DNA of 64,000 nt from SZUA-229 sp036567985 (GTDB taxonomy: Bacteria > Pseudomonadota > Gammaproteobacteria > SZUA-229): the NCBI GenBank assembly GCA_036567985.1, contig DATCTK010000049.1:62001-126000 (forward strand). Direction: 5' to 3'. Of the stretch, positions 54,894-63,775 are shown piece after piece. The position numbers and the translations under genes are program-made. Every line of letters starts with the position of its first letter. Position 1 is the stretch's first letter. The notes under the pieces are model-generated. The model was not told the origin of the DNA, made no database searches, and saw only the letters and a program-made list of their open reading frames with translations.

Positions 54894-56648
54894 ATGTCGA
54901 TTTCAAGACGTGAATTTTTACACCTGATGGGTCTGGCCGGGGCCGCCGGGGCACTGCCTGGCTCGGCGTTCGCGATGAGCCGCAGACCCACAGACATCTA
55001 TGAACTGCCCAAGTACGGCAATGTGACATTGATGCATATGACCGACTGCCACGCACAGTTACTGCCTATCTACTTCCGTGAGCCCAGTGTCAATATTGGC
55101 GTGGGTGAAGCGCATGGCAAGCCTCCCCATTTAGTCGGTAAACATTTCCTCAAGCATTTCGATATCGATGCCAATAGCATTGAAGCCCATGCCTTTACCT
55201 ATCTCAACTACACCGAAGCGGCACAGCAATACGGCAAGGTCGGCGGTTTTGCACACATGGCCAGCCTGGTAAAACGCATTCGCGCCGAGCGCGGTGAAAG
55301 CAACTGCCTGCTACTCGATGGCGGTGACACCTGGCAGGGTTCCGGCACCGCATTCTGGACCCGCGGCATGGACATGGTGGGCGCCACCAACCAGCTGGGT
55401 GTCGATGTAATGACCGGTCACTGGGAATTCACCTACCGTGATGAAGAAGTACTGAAAAACATCGAAGCCTTTAACGGTGAATTTGTTGCGCAGAACGTAC
55501 AGGTAAAAGTGGATGCACTGTTCGAAGGCTCACCCGCCTACGATGAAGACACCGGCCACGCATTCAAGCCCTATACCATGAAAACCGTAGGCGGCGCACG
55601 CGTAGCAGTGATCGGCCAGGCCTTCCCCTATACACCGATTGCCAACCCATCGCGATTTATCCCTGACTGGACCTTCGGCATCAACGACCAGAACATGCAG
55701 CAGATGGTTAACATGATCCGCGACACTGAAAAGCCGGATCTGGTGGTGGTCATTTCCCACAATGGTATGGACGTTGACCTGAAAATGGCTACGCAGGTCA
55801 CCGGCATCGATGTGATCTTCGGTGGCCACACCCATGACGCGGTACCCAAGCCCAGCGTGGTGCAGAACAAGTCCGGCAAGACACTGGTCACTAATGCCGG
55901 TTCAAACGGTAAATTCCTCGGGGTTATGGACTTCGATATTCGTGGCGGCAAACTGCGCGGCTACCGTTACCGCCTGGTGCCCGTGTTCGCCAACCTGCTG
56001 CCAGCAGACACCGAAATGCAGGCCTATATCGACAAGGTTCGTAAGCCATATATCGGTAAGCTGAACGAAGAACTGGGTCGTGCAGATGACCTGCTGTATC
56101 GTCGTGGCAACTTTAACGGCACCTTCGACCAGGTGATCTGTGATGCGCTGCGCGCCGAAAGTGATGCGCAGATTTCACTCTCCCCCGGTTTCCGCTGGGG
56201 CACCACGGTGCTACCGGGCCAGCCCATTACCATGGAACACGTAATGGACCAGACAGCCACCACCTACCCGGAAACCTATGTGCGTGAAATGAAAGGCTCG
56301 GACATCAAGCTGATTCTGGAAGACGTGTGTGACAACCTGTTTAACAAGGATCCCTACTACCAGCAGGGTGGCGACATGGTTCGCGTGGGCGGCATGGATT
56401 ATGTGCTCGACCCCAACCAGACATTCGGCAAGCGCACCTCGAACCTGACCCTGGATAACGGCGAGAAAGTTGAGGACAACAAGACCTACAAGGTCGCCGG
56501 CTGGGCCACCGTAAACTCCCAGGCACCGGGTCGACCCATCTGGGATGTGGTGGCCGACTATATTCGCGCTGAAGGCGATGTAAAGATCAAGAAGGTCAAT
56601 ACGCCCAAACTGAAGAACGTCGACAACAACCCTGGACTGGCCAGCTAG
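54894..56648 (+). CDS. soxB: Thiosulfohydrolase SoxB
   Basis: About 584 residues. The ATG at 54894 has a strong AGGAGGAGAA ribosome binding site; a GTG at 54867 is in frame but not needed. SRREFLHLMG is a twin-arginine signal for Tat export of a folded, metal-loaded protein. The dimanganese metallophosphatase motifs are HMTDCHAQ, LDGGDTWQG, MTGHWEFTY, ISHNGMD and GGHTHD. SoxB removes sulfate from SoxYZ-bound thiosulfate. No other sox gene is in the window; it is wedged into the T2SS locus and has its own terminator. Confidence 0.95.
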   Translation: MSISRREFLHLMGLAGAAGALPGSAFAMSRRPTDIYELPKYGNVTLMHMTDCHAQLLPIYFREPSVNIGVGEAHGKPPHLVGKHFLKHFDIDANSIEAHAFTYLNYTEAAQQYGKVGGFAHMASLVKRIRAERGESNCLLLDGGDTWQGSGTAFWTRGMDMVGATNQLGVDVMTGHWEFTYRDEEVLKNIEAFNGEFVAQNVQVKVDALFEGSPAYDEDTGHAFKPYTMKTVGGARVAVIGQAFPYTPIANPSRFIPDWTFGINDQNMQQMVNMIRDTEKPDLVVVISHNGMDVDLKMATQVTGIDVIFGGHTHDAVPKPSVVQNKSGKTLVTNAGSNGKFLGVMDFDIRGGKLRGYRYRLVPVFANLLPADTEMQAYIDKVRKPYIGKLNEELGRADDLLYRRGNFNGTFDQVICDALRAESDAQISLSPGFRWGTTVLPGQPITMEHVMDQTATTYPETYVREMKGSDIKLILEDVCDNLFNKDPYYQQGGDMVRVGGMDYVLDPNQTFGKRTSNLTLDNGEKVEDNKTYKVAGWATVNSQAPGRPIWDVVADYIRAEGDVKIKKVNTPKLKNVDNNPGLAS

Positions 56649-56672
56649 CCACTCCGGCACTGCAAGCCAACT

Positions 56673-56707
56673 AAAGCCTCGACCCTCACCCGGTCGGGGC
56701 TTTTTTT
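56673..56707 (+). terminator. Rho-independent terminator of soxB
   Basis: AAAGCCTCGACC pairs with GGTCGGGGCTTT over a short loop with one G-U pair and is followed by a run of T. It starts 25 bases after the soxB stop. Confidence 0.9.
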
Positions 56708-56813
56708 ATGCACAGGATGTGCGGTATTTCGCGGGAGGCAGGGATGCCGGTAGCGAAGATGCACAGGATGTGCGAAAAAGAAAACGCAAATAAACGCAAA
56801 TGTTCGGATATAA

Positions 56814-56843
56814 CTCGTTCCCACGCTCCTGCGTGGGAACGAG
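56814..56843. repeat. Palindrome CTCGTTCCCACG / CGTGGGAACGAG
   Basis: A perfect 12-bp stem with loop CTCCTG. It is the same family as the palindromes at 323-348 and 396-421. Confidence 0.8.
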
Positions 56844-56865
56844 TATGCGTCATTAGTGGTTCGCC

Positions 56866-56943
56866 TGTAGGTTGGGGTGACGCAGGAACCCCAACACCCT
56901 GAACGTAGGTAAGTTGGGGTGCGTTCCTTTCCCCAGCCTATGG
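56866..56943. mobile_element. MITE-like element, copy 2
   Basis: It is nearly identical to the reverse complement of 857-941: TGTAGGTTGGGGTGACGCAG, then CCCCAACACCCTGAACGTA, and the end CCCCAGCCTATGG. It lacks about six internal bases, and its right terminal repeat has two changes. Confidence 0.7.
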
Positions 56944-57041
56944 AATGGGTTTACACAGAATACCTTAATTAAAACGGGATCGTACTCCATGACAAACGGT
57001 GGATCCGCTAACGCTTGAGTCACCTTACAACAAACTTGCAT

Positions 57042-57656
57042 TCATTTGCGTTTATTTGCGTTCATTTGCGTTTTCCTGTGCTTTTGCTGCTGATTTTTCA
57101 GCAGGTAATACAGCAACCCCGCCAGCGCACCATACAGATGTGCATTCACCGCCACACGACCACCACTCATTGCCTCGGAACCGGGCAATGCCCCCTGCCA
57201 CTGTTCCCACAGCAGCTTGCCCAGCAACAGCCCCAGCAACACCCATCCACTCAGTGGATAACGCCTGCGCTCGTAGAGCGCACCCAGCACAAACAGACCA
57301 TGCAATACACCGGAAAACCCCACATAGGACGTCAGTTGCCCATCGGCATATAAACCGGCACTGCACAGCAGGGCGATCAGCAGAATCGCCCGCAACCAGT
57401 CAATTTGCCGCTGGTAATGCCTGAAAAACAGCCACAGCATAAACAGCCCCGCCATATTCAGCCCGAAGTGCGACCAGTTAAGGTGCACAAAATGTCCGCT
57501 GAGTAATCGCCACAGCTCACCCTGGGCAATGGCCTGCCGCTCGAAATACACCGCCTCCGCTGGAACAAGTTGCAGCACAAAACACAGCCCGAGCACCAGC
57601 AGCCATAAGCCATTGTGCAGGCCATGGCACTTCAGTCGATGTAAAATGTCTGTCAT
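57042..57656 (-). CDS. rrtA: Rhombosortase (rhomboid-family intramembrane protease)
   Basis: About 204 residues from the ATG at 57656; an ATG at 57674 would add six. The membrane-embedded rhomboid fold has HFVHLNWSHFGLNM, the catalytic Ser in GFSGVLHG and a later His in NAHLYGALAG. The GFSGVLHG form is that of rhombosortases, which cut the GlyGly-CTERM tail of proteins that usually exit by type II secretion. It lies between gspF and gspG, which fits. The last ten residues, KTQMNANKRK, are encoded by the AACGCAAAT repeat arm. Confidence 0.82.
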   Translation of the reverse strand: MTDILHRLKCHGLHNGLWLLVLGLCFVLQLVPAEAVYFERQAIAQGELWRLLSGHFVHLNWSHFGLNMAGLFMLWLFFRHYQRQIDWLRAILLIALLCSAGLYADGQLTSYVGFSGVLHGLFVLGALYERRRYPLSGWVLLGLLLGKLLWEQWQGALPGSEAMSGGRVAVNAHLYGALAGLLYYLLKNQQQKHRKTQMNANKRK

Positions 57657-57772
57657 ATAAGAATATTTAACCATCTGGTATGATATTGCCCGGCATCCCT
57701 GAACAATGCAGATATGTGATCATGGTTCAGGGTCGCCATCAGTTTAACCAACAATTCCCAGTGGAGCTATCA

Positions 57773-58204
57773 GTGAAAACAGCAGCGTCAAGACAGCAGG
57801 GTTTTACCCTGATTGAAATTATTGTAGTGGTCGTGATTATCGGCATCCTCGCCACCTTTGTTGCCCCCAAGTTCCTGGGCCGTACCGACGATGCCCGCAT
57901 TACCAAAGCCAAAAACGACATACAGGCGCTGGAAAGTGCACTGGAGCTCTACAAGCTGGATAACTATAACTATCCCACCACCGACCAGGGTCTGGACGCG
58001 CTGGTTGCACAACCCACCAGTGACCCGGTGCCCAGCAACTGGAAGGCCGGCGGTTATATCAAGAAGCTGCAGAAAGATCCCTGGCAGCGCGACTACCTCT
58101 ACCTCAGCCCAGGCGAACACGGTGAGGTTGATATTTATTCACTGGGTGCCGATGGCGTGGAAGGCGGCGAGGGTCCCAATGCCGATATAGGTAACTGGAA
58201 CTAA
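57773..58204 (+). CDS. gspG: Major pseudopilin GspG
   Basis: About 143 residues. The GTG at 57773 has GGAG at the right distance and gives a short leader KTAASRQQG before the cleaved FTLIEIIVVVVIIGIL helix with Glu5. An upstream ATG at 57680 would make an improbable 41-residue leader. C-terminal features KDPWQRDYLYLSPG and SLGADGVEGGEG bind calcium in the family. It builds the pseudopilus and heads the gspG-N series. It is divergent from the rhombosortase gene. Confidence 0.95.
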   Translation: MKTAASRQQGFTLIEIIVVVVIIGILATFVAPKFLGRTDDARITKAKNDIQALESALELYKLDNYNYPTTDQGLDALVAQPTSDPVPSNWKAGGYIKKLQKDPWQRDYLYLSPGEHGEVDIYSLGADGVEGGEGPNADIGNWN

Positions 58205-58215
58205 ACAGACTACCC

Positions 58216-58803
58216 ATGATGCAGGTGGCAGCGTACAGAAGTCGAGGCTTTACCCTGATCGAAATACTGGTGGTGATTGTCATCATTGCCATCAGCGTGG
58301 GCGTGGTGGTGGTCAACTTCAGCGGCGACAGCAATGCCGAAGCGGCCAAGCTGGAAATTATTCGCCTGCAGCAACGCCTGCGTTTTGCACATCAACAGTC
58401 CGTGGTGCGCGCGGAAGAATACGGCATCCGCTTTTACAGCGGCGGCTACCGTTTTCTGCGTTTCGATGAAGACAACGAAGACTGGATCGATCCGCGTAAT
58501 GATAAAATTCTGAAACGCTACCTGCTGTCATCACCACTGGAAATCGAACTCTATATCGAACAGGTCAAAACCAGTATTCCCGAATCCTTTGACGACGACC
58601 CGGAGCCACGTACAACAGACTCGGTATTGCCATCGGATGACCTGCTTAATCAGCAGGACACACTCAAGCCCCATGTATTTCTGCTCTCCAGTGCCGAGCT
58701 GGCCCCCGCCTTTGAACTGATTATCCGCGTACCCGGCAGTGAGACACAGGAACAACTGAATGGCCTGCCACAGGGCGAGTACTACCATGCACCCAAAGAC
58801 TAG
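58216..58803 (+). CDS. gspH: Minor pseudopilin GspH
   Basis: 195 residues. A short leader ends at SRG before FTLIEILVVIVIIAIS. The body has the GspH pattern with LRFAHQQSVVRAEEYGIRFY. There is an acidic loop of about 30 residues (DDDPEPRTTDSVLPSDD). It sits near the tip of the pseudopilus. It overlaps the gspI start by 17 bases. Confidence 0.9.
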   Translation: MMQVAAYRSRGFTLIEILVVIVIIAISVGVVVVNFSGDSNAEAAKLEIIRLQQRLRFAHQQSVVRAEEYGIRFYSGGYRFLRFDEDNEDWIDPRNDKILKRYLLSSPLEIELYIEQVKTSIPESFDDDPEPRTTDSVLPSDDLLNQQDTLKPHVFLLSSAELAPAFELIIRVPGSETQEQLNGLPQGEYYHAPKD

Positions 58804-59209
58804 CGGCTTTACCCTGATCGAAATCATGGTGGCGATGGCGATTATAGCCATCGCCCTGGCCTCGCTAATGAAAGCCTCAGGCAACCACACCCACTCTGCC
58901 GCCTACCTGAAAGCCAAAACCCTGGCACATTACGTGGCAATGAATGAAGTCACCCGGCTGCAGATTTCAAACGAATGGCCCGATCTGGGCAGCAGCAGCG
59001 ACTCCACTGAAATGGCCGGCATCGAATGGTACTGGATCCGTGAAGTTGAAAAAACCGGCGATGAAAGCGGCAATATCCGCGGCGTAAAATTCACCATTTA
59101 CCAGGACGATAAACGCACGCAGAACCTGGCACAGGTGCAGGCCTTTATTGCCAACCCGGCGAGCGGGATAGATGCGCCCGGCACCGGCAGTGGAACCGCC
59201 AGCCCGTGA
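58787..59209 (+). CDS. gspI: Minor pseudopilin GspI
   Basis: 140 residues from the ATG at 58787, giving leader MHPKTSG and FTLIEIMVAMAIIAIALASL. The following region AKTLAHYVAMNEVTRLQI is the GspI conserved part. The longer frame from 58760 would put extra residues before the leader. Tip complex with GspJ and GspK. Confidence 0.92.
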   Translation: MHPKTSGFTLIEIMVAMAIIAIALASLMKASGNHTHSAAYLKAKTLAHYVAMNEVTRLQISNEWPDLGSSSDSTEMAGIEWYWIREVEKTGDESGNIRGVKFTIYQDDKRTQNLAQVQAFIANPASGIDAPGTGSGTASP

Positions 59210-59838
59210 ACAAGCTGCGCATAAACCCCTTACACCCCACGGCATCCCGCGGCTTCACCCTGATTGAAGTGGTGATAGCCATGGCGATTTTTGCCATTCT
59301 GTCGGCGCTGGCCTACAGTGGCCTGCAATCGGTAATCGACAGTAAATCCCACACCGAAGCCGGACTGGAGCGTTTACAGGCGGTGCAGATGAGCATGCTT
59401 ACCCTGAGCAACGACCTGCAACAGATCGCGCCCCGGGCTGCCCAGGATGCACTGGGCGGCAATCTGCACAAGCTCTCCACCCAGAGCAGTGAATACCTGG
59501 TGGAATTTACCCGCAGTGGCTGGCGCAACCCTGCCGAGAGTCCGCGCAGCAGCCTGCAACGGGTAGCCTATAAACTGGATGAAGACCGGCTGATTCGCAT
59601 CTACTGGAGCCATGTGGATCGCGCCGATGAAGAACGCCGGGTCGAGCGGGTGCTGATCGACAATATCGAATCACTGCAACTGCGTTTTCTGAATGAACAG
59701 CAGGAGTGGACCGAAGACTGGCCCGAGGCCGCAGTGCTCACCAGCAGCAATGAGAGCCCAGTGCCGCTGGCCATAGAAGCCACACTCGACACCCATGACT
59801 GGGGCGAAATCACTCGTCTGCTGCGGGTCGGCTACTGA
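59206..59838 (+). CDS. gspJ: Minor pseudopilin GspJ
   Basis: 210 residues from a GTG at 59206 that overlaps the gspI stop by 4 bases. Leader ends in ASRG before FTLIEVVIAMAIFAILSALAY. SLQRVAYKLDEDRLIRIYW is a GspJ feature. It forms the tip with GspI and GspK. Confidence 0.93.
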   Translation: MNKLRINPLHPTASRGFTLIEVVIAMAIFAILSALAYSGLQSVIDSKSHTEAGLERLQAVQMSMLTLSNDLQQIAPRAAQDALGGNLHKLSTQSSEYLVEFTRSGWRNPAESPRSSLQRVAYKLDEDRLIRIYWSHVDRADEERRVERVLIDNIESLQLRFLNEQQEWTEDWPEAAVLTSSNESPVPLAIEATLDTHDWGEITRLLRVGY

Positions 59839-60809
59839 TGCCGGCGCTGCCTAAACAAAGCGGCGTTGCCCTGATTACCGCCCTGCTGGTGGTATCACTG
59901 GCAAGCATCCTAGCAGTGTCACTGCTGGAACACCTGCATTATGACCTGCGACGCACGGAAAACATTATTCGCGCCGACCAGGCTCAACTCTACAATGCCA
60001 ATGCAGTGCAATTTGCCCGCGGCCTGTTGCGCATGGATCGCACTCTGAATAATGAATATGACACACTGCAGGAATACAGCCCGCAGAATGAACAGCTGTT
60101 CCCCGTACCCGGCGGTGGCGTATCCGCAACACTGCTGGATCAGCAACGCTGTTTTAATCTCAATAACCTGTCCGCCAGCAATTCCACTATCGCGCAACAG
60201 AGAATTATCTACCGAAATTTATTGCAGCTGGCAGAAATTGACAGCAATCTGCACAGCACACTGATCGACAGCCTGCTTGACTGGCTCGATGAAAATGACA
60301 TCAGCGAACCCATGGGTGCAGAGTTTGATTATTATATCGGCCTGGAGCAACCCTATCGCAGTGCCAACCAGTTGATGATCACTCCCACTGAGTTACGCAT
60401 GGTAAAGGGTTACACCCCGGAGGTGATTAAAAAACTCAGCCCCCATGTGTGTGTGATTCCGGCAATTAACACCGCAATCAATATCAACACCGCCAGTCTT
60501 GAAATGCTAGAATCTATTCCAGTACTGGCCGGGCATGGCGCACAGATCATACAGGACCGTGATGGCAGAGCGGACACCACCGACGATGATGCGCCCTTTG
60601 CCAGCATGAATGATTTCCAGCGCTATGCACAACAAACCTTGCAGATACAGAACATTAACACCCAGGGATTACAGGTTTACTCGGAATACTTTATGATGGA
60701 GTCCTATACCAATCTCGGTGCTGGAAATATACGGCTTTTCAGCCTGATATACCGTAACCAGAGCGATGGCAGCAGTGAAGTTATTTACCAGTCACGGGGC
60801 ACCCTGTAA
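59838..60809 (+). CDS. gspK: Minor pseudopilin GspK
   Basis: 323 residues. The leader ends QSG before VALITALLVVSLASILAVSL; position 5 is Thr instead of Glu, as normal for GspK, which caps the pseudopilus. A large alpha domain includes LLDWLDENDISEPMGAE and ININTASLEML. It overlaps its neighbours by one base on both sides. Confidence 0.94.
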   Translation: MPALPKQSGVALITALLVVSLASILAVSLLEHLHYDLRRTENIIRADQAQLYNANAVQFARGLLRMDRTLNNEYDTLQEYSPQNEQLFPVPGGGVSATLLDQQRCFNLNNLSASNSTIAQQRIIYRNLLQLAEIDSNLHSTLIDSLLDWLDENDISEPMGAEFDYYIGLEQPYRSANQLMITPTELRMVKGYTPEVIKKLSPHVCVIPAINTAININTASLEMLESIPVLAGHGAQIIQDRDGRADTTDDDAPFASMNDFQRYAQQTLQIQNINTQGLQVYSEYFMMESYTNLGAGNIRLFSLIYRNQSDGSSEVIYQSRGTL

Positions 60810-62038
60810 TGCGTGAGTTTTTTGTTATTCACTATCGACCCGACTCGGCGGATGGCCAGCATTACTGGGCGTCCGGCGGCGAACAGCATGCCTCAATTAC
60901 CCTGGGCAAAAGTTCGCCTGAGGAAATGGCCAGTATTGCCCGTGGAAAAAAAGTCAGCCTGCTGATCGATTCACGCTACACCACGGTGATGTCGGTCAAG
61001 GTGCCGAGCAAAAATCGCAGCAAACAGTTACAGGCCATTCCCTATGCCATGGAAGACCACCTGGCAGAAGACCTGGAAGACATCCATTTTGCTATTGGTA
61101 AGGCCGATGCCCAGAACCAGATTCCGGTCATCGCCATCAAACGCAGCCTGATACAGGACACGCTTGCACTGTTTTCCAACGCCGGTGTGCATATCGATTA
61201 CATGAGCGCAGACTGCACCGCACTGCCCATCAGTGCCAATACCTGGAGCCTGCTGCTATTCGAGCAAAGCGCAATCATCAGCACCAGCTCGGTGGATGCA
61301 CAAAGCTGCGAACGTGAAAACCTGGAAGCCATCTTCAGTGCACTGCTGGAACAGGCCAGTGAAAAACCGGCACAGATCAAATGCTTCAGCACCGAGGCGG
61401 ATCAGACGCAACTGGCATTTCTGCAACAACTGGACACGGAAGTTATTCTGCAACCGATCAAAAGCCATCCGCTGGAAATTTTTGTCGGCCAGCTGGAACA
61501 GTTATCTTCACTCAACCTGTTACAGGGCGCATTCGCACAGAAACGTAAATCCACCAATAACTGGTTACAGCCCTGGAAATACACCGCCATTGCGGCCAGC
61601 CTGTTTATTGCACTCTACCTGGGCCTGCTGAGCATTCAGAGCAAACAGCTTGAAGCGGAAAATATTCTACTTAGTAAGAACATAGAAACCGAGTTCAGGC
61701 GCGCCATGCCTGAAGCGCGCAGCCTGAGCAATATGCAGAAGCGGGTTGAACGGCAGCTGCAGGAATTAAAATCCGCCAGTAGCCGCGATAATAACAACCG
61801 TTTTCTGTACCTGTTATCCAGCGCCACACCAGCCCTGTCACAGGCTAGCAAAATCACCATTAATGCGGCGGTGTTTCGCAGCAACTACCTGGACCTGGAT
61901 ATCAGCACCAACTCGCTGCAGAATATTGAGCAGGTAAAATCACAGCTGTTAAAACTGCCAGACATTAAAACCGTGCTCTCCACCACCGTGGAAAAAGACA
62001 CGGTCAATGGACGACTGAGACTGGAGGCGAAAGGATGA
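60809..62038 (+). CDS. gspL: Type II secretion protein GspL
   Basis: 409 residues. An actin-like cytoplasmic domain (about 1-240) includes AIPYAMEDHLAEDLEDIHFA. One membrane helix is at about 257-275. A small periplasmic ferredoxin-like domain ends it. It anchors GspE to the membrane. ATG at 60809 overlaps the gspK stop. Confidence 0.92.
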   Translation: MREFFVIHYRPDSADGQHYWASGGEQHASITLGKSSPEEMASIARGKKVSLLIDSRYTTVMSVKVPSKNRSKQLQAIPYAMEDHLAEDLEDIHFAIGKADAQNQIPVIAIKRSLIQDTLALFSNAGVHIDYMSADCTALPISANTWSLLLFEQSAIISTSSVDAQSCERENLEAIFSALLEQASEKPAQIKCFSTEADQTQLAFLQQLDTEVILQPIKSHPLEIFVGQLEQLSSLNLLQGAFAQKRKSTNNWLQPWKYTAIAASLFIALYLGLLSIQSKQLEAENILLSKNIETEFRRAMPEARSLSNMQKRVERQLQELKSASSRDNNNRFLYLLSSATPALSQASKITINAAVFRSNYLDLDISTNSLQNIEQVKSQLLKLPDIKTVLSTTVEKDTVNGRLRLEAKG

Positions 62039-62550
62039 ACGCCCTGCAACGGCTTTTACAACCCGCGCAACAATGGCTGGACAGTTTACAGGCACGGGAA
62101 CGACTCAGTGTAATTGCCGGTGGTATCGCGCTGGTGTTTATACTGCTGTATTTACTGGTGTGGGCACCGATTACCGAATACCACGAAGAACAACAGCTGC
62201 GCCTGCAATCGCAACAGCAATTGTATAGCTGGATGAAAAATGCCGCACAGGAAGTGAGCCAGCTGAGTGGCTCCTCCGCAGGCTCTGCCGCAAGGTACCA
62301 GAACCAGTCAATTTCCACGCTGGCGGATCGCAGTGCACGCACAACCGGGGTAAAAGCCTTTATCACCAAAATTGAACAAAATCAGAACGATGTTAGCGTC
62401 ACTCTCGGCGAAGCCGACTTCGACCGCATCATTCACTGGCTGGCGGACCTGCAGGACAAATACGCCATCAGCTCCACCTCGGTTAAAATTGAAAGAACAA
62501 AAATATCTGGCGCGGTCAATGCCCACATTACGCTGGAACGTACACTATAA
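62035..62550 (+). CDS. gspM: Type II secretion protein GspM
   Basis: 171 residues. A cytoplasmic N-terminus, one membrane helix (about 24-44) and a periplasmic domain with VSVTLGEADFDRIIHWLADLQ. It pairs with GspL. It overlaps gspL by 4 bases (ATGA). Confidence 0.9.
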   Translation: MNALQRLLQPAQQWLDSLQARERLSVIAGGIALVFILLYLLVWAPITEYHEEQQLRLQSQQQLYSWMKNAAQEVSQLSGSSAGSAARYQNQSISTLADRSARTTGVKAFITKIEQNQNDVSVTLGEADFDRIIHWLADLQDKYAISSTSVKIERTKISGAVNAHITLERTL

Positions 62551-62585
62551 GCAGCCCTGAACGCACAGCGTTTATTACATTTATT

Positions 62586-63362
62586 ATGCCCATTAAAAAA
62601 CGTTACATTATTCTGCTTGCTGTTGGCTCCTACCTGCTGTTTACCCTGAGCATGGTACCGGCAAGCAAGGTACTGAGCCTTGCCAGTTCCATCGGACCGC
62701 TGCCGGTTAAAATCTACGGCGTCAGCGGCAACCTGTGGAAGGGTCGCGCGCAACAGGTCATGGCACCTGGCCAGCCCGCCATCGATAATCTGCAGTGGAG
62801 CATCAACCCGCTGGGACTTTTACTGGCACGCCTGGATACTGACTTTAATGCCAGCATTAAAAACCAGAACGTCACCGGCAATCTGAGTGTGAATGCGCTG
62901 GGCCAGTTACAGGGTTCGGATATACGCGCGCGCATTGACGGCGCAGTGATGCAACAATTGCTGCGCCTGCCCATGGGCGAACTGGGCGGTGTTTTTAATT
63001 TTAATGTGCGCTCGGTTGAATTACAGCAGACTGCACTGCCGATCCTGGACGCCAGCCTGAACTGGAAAAATGCCAGTTTGACATTAATGGACACGGTTAA
63101 CCTTGGAACTATCGATCTGCTGATTACACCCCAGGACGACGGACGACTGCTGGCCAGTATCAGCAACAAGCAGGGTGATCTACAATTGAGTGGTGATGCC
63201 ACGGTGGATGCCAGCAAAAACTACAGCATTGACCTGCGCATGACACCACAGCCCAACACCGCCAGAAACATTATCCAGAGCCTGGGCATGTTTGCACGTC
63301 GCCAGGCCGATGGCAGTTACCTTCTCAGCCGCAAGGGCAATCTTCGCGAATTTGGATTCTAA
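62586..63362 (+). CDS. gspN: Type II secretion protein GspN
   Basis: 258 residues with one N-terminal membrane helix and a beta-rich periplasmic domain: GPLPVKIYGVSGNLWKGRA, then LQWSINPLGLLLARL. It is present in only some systems and its function is uncertain. It ends the gsp series, 35 bases after gspM. A prepilin peptidase gene (gspO/pilD) is not in the window and must be elsewhere. Confidence 0.88.
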   Translation: MPIKKRYIILLAVGSYLLFTLSMVPASKVLSLASSIGPLPVKIYGVSGNLWKGRAQQVMAPGQPAIDNLQWSINPLGLLLARLDTDFNASIKNQNVTGNLSVNALGQLQGSDIRARIDGAVMQQLLRLPMGELGGVFNFNVRSVELQQTALPILDASLNWKNASLTLMDTVNLGTIDLLITPQDDGRLLASISNKQGDLQLSGDATVDASKNYSIDLRMTPQPNTARNIIQSLGMFARRQADGSYLLSRKGNLREFGF

Positions 63363-63364
63363 TT

Positions 63365-63766
63365 ATGAGCACGCACATCCCGATCAAGCCAGAGATTGAA
63401 ATTACCTCGGAAAATAAATGCAGCTTCTGCACCGGCTCTATCTGCTGTACCTATATTACCCAGCATATAGACACGCCCCGTTCAAAAACCGATTTCGAAC
63501 ACCTGCTATGGCAAATTTCCCATGAGAATGTTCGCATCTATAAGGATGAGGATGGCTGGACCCTGCTGGTGGAAACCCGTTGCACCCATTTACAGATTAA
63601 CGGCGACTGCGGTATTTATGAAAACCGCCCCACCATCTGCCGTGAACACACCAATGACTACTGCGAATTTGACGCACCTTCGGAGGATGGCTTTGAGCTT
63701 TACTTCAAGGATTATGACGCCTTACGCGCCTACTGCAAGAAACGTTTCAAACGCTGGGACAAATAA
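63365..63766 (+). CDS. YkgJ-family cysteine-cluster protein
   Basis: 133 residues. Cys19, Cys22, Cys27 and Cys28 form a CxxC...CC cluster. Further Cys follow in TRCTHLQINGDCGIYENRP and CREHTNDYC. The arrangement matches the zinc/iron chelating CxxCxxxxCC family. The function is unknown. It starts two bases after the gspN stop and so may be cotranscribed with the secretion genes by read-through. Confidence 0.85.
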   Translation: MSTHIPIKPEIEITSENKCSFCTGSICCTYITQHIDTPRSKTDFEHLLWQISHENVRIYKDEDGWTLLVETRCTHLQINGDCGIYENRPTICREHTNDYCEFDAPSEDGFELYFKDYDALRAYCKKRFKRWDK

Positions 63767-63775
63767 AACCGGCTG

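Larger units (their letters stand above)
56649..57041. repeat. soxB-rhombosortase intergenic region, repeat-rich
   Basis: After the soxB terminator this roughly 390-base stretch holds members of three repeat families. The left AACGCAAAT arm is at 56780-56802, the CTCGTTCCCACG palindrome at 56814-56843, and the second MITE-like element at 56866-56943. The right AACGCAAAT arm (57041-57074) lies just beyond and enters the rhombosortase gene. A direct repeat GCACAGGATGTGCG occurs near 56710 and 56761. No gene is visible. Confidence 0.75.

Noticed and set aside
57680..57772. Upstream extension of gspG
   Set aside because: It would give a 41-residue leader; the GTG at 57773 with a ribosome binding site gives the short pseudopilin leader expected for prepilin peptidase.
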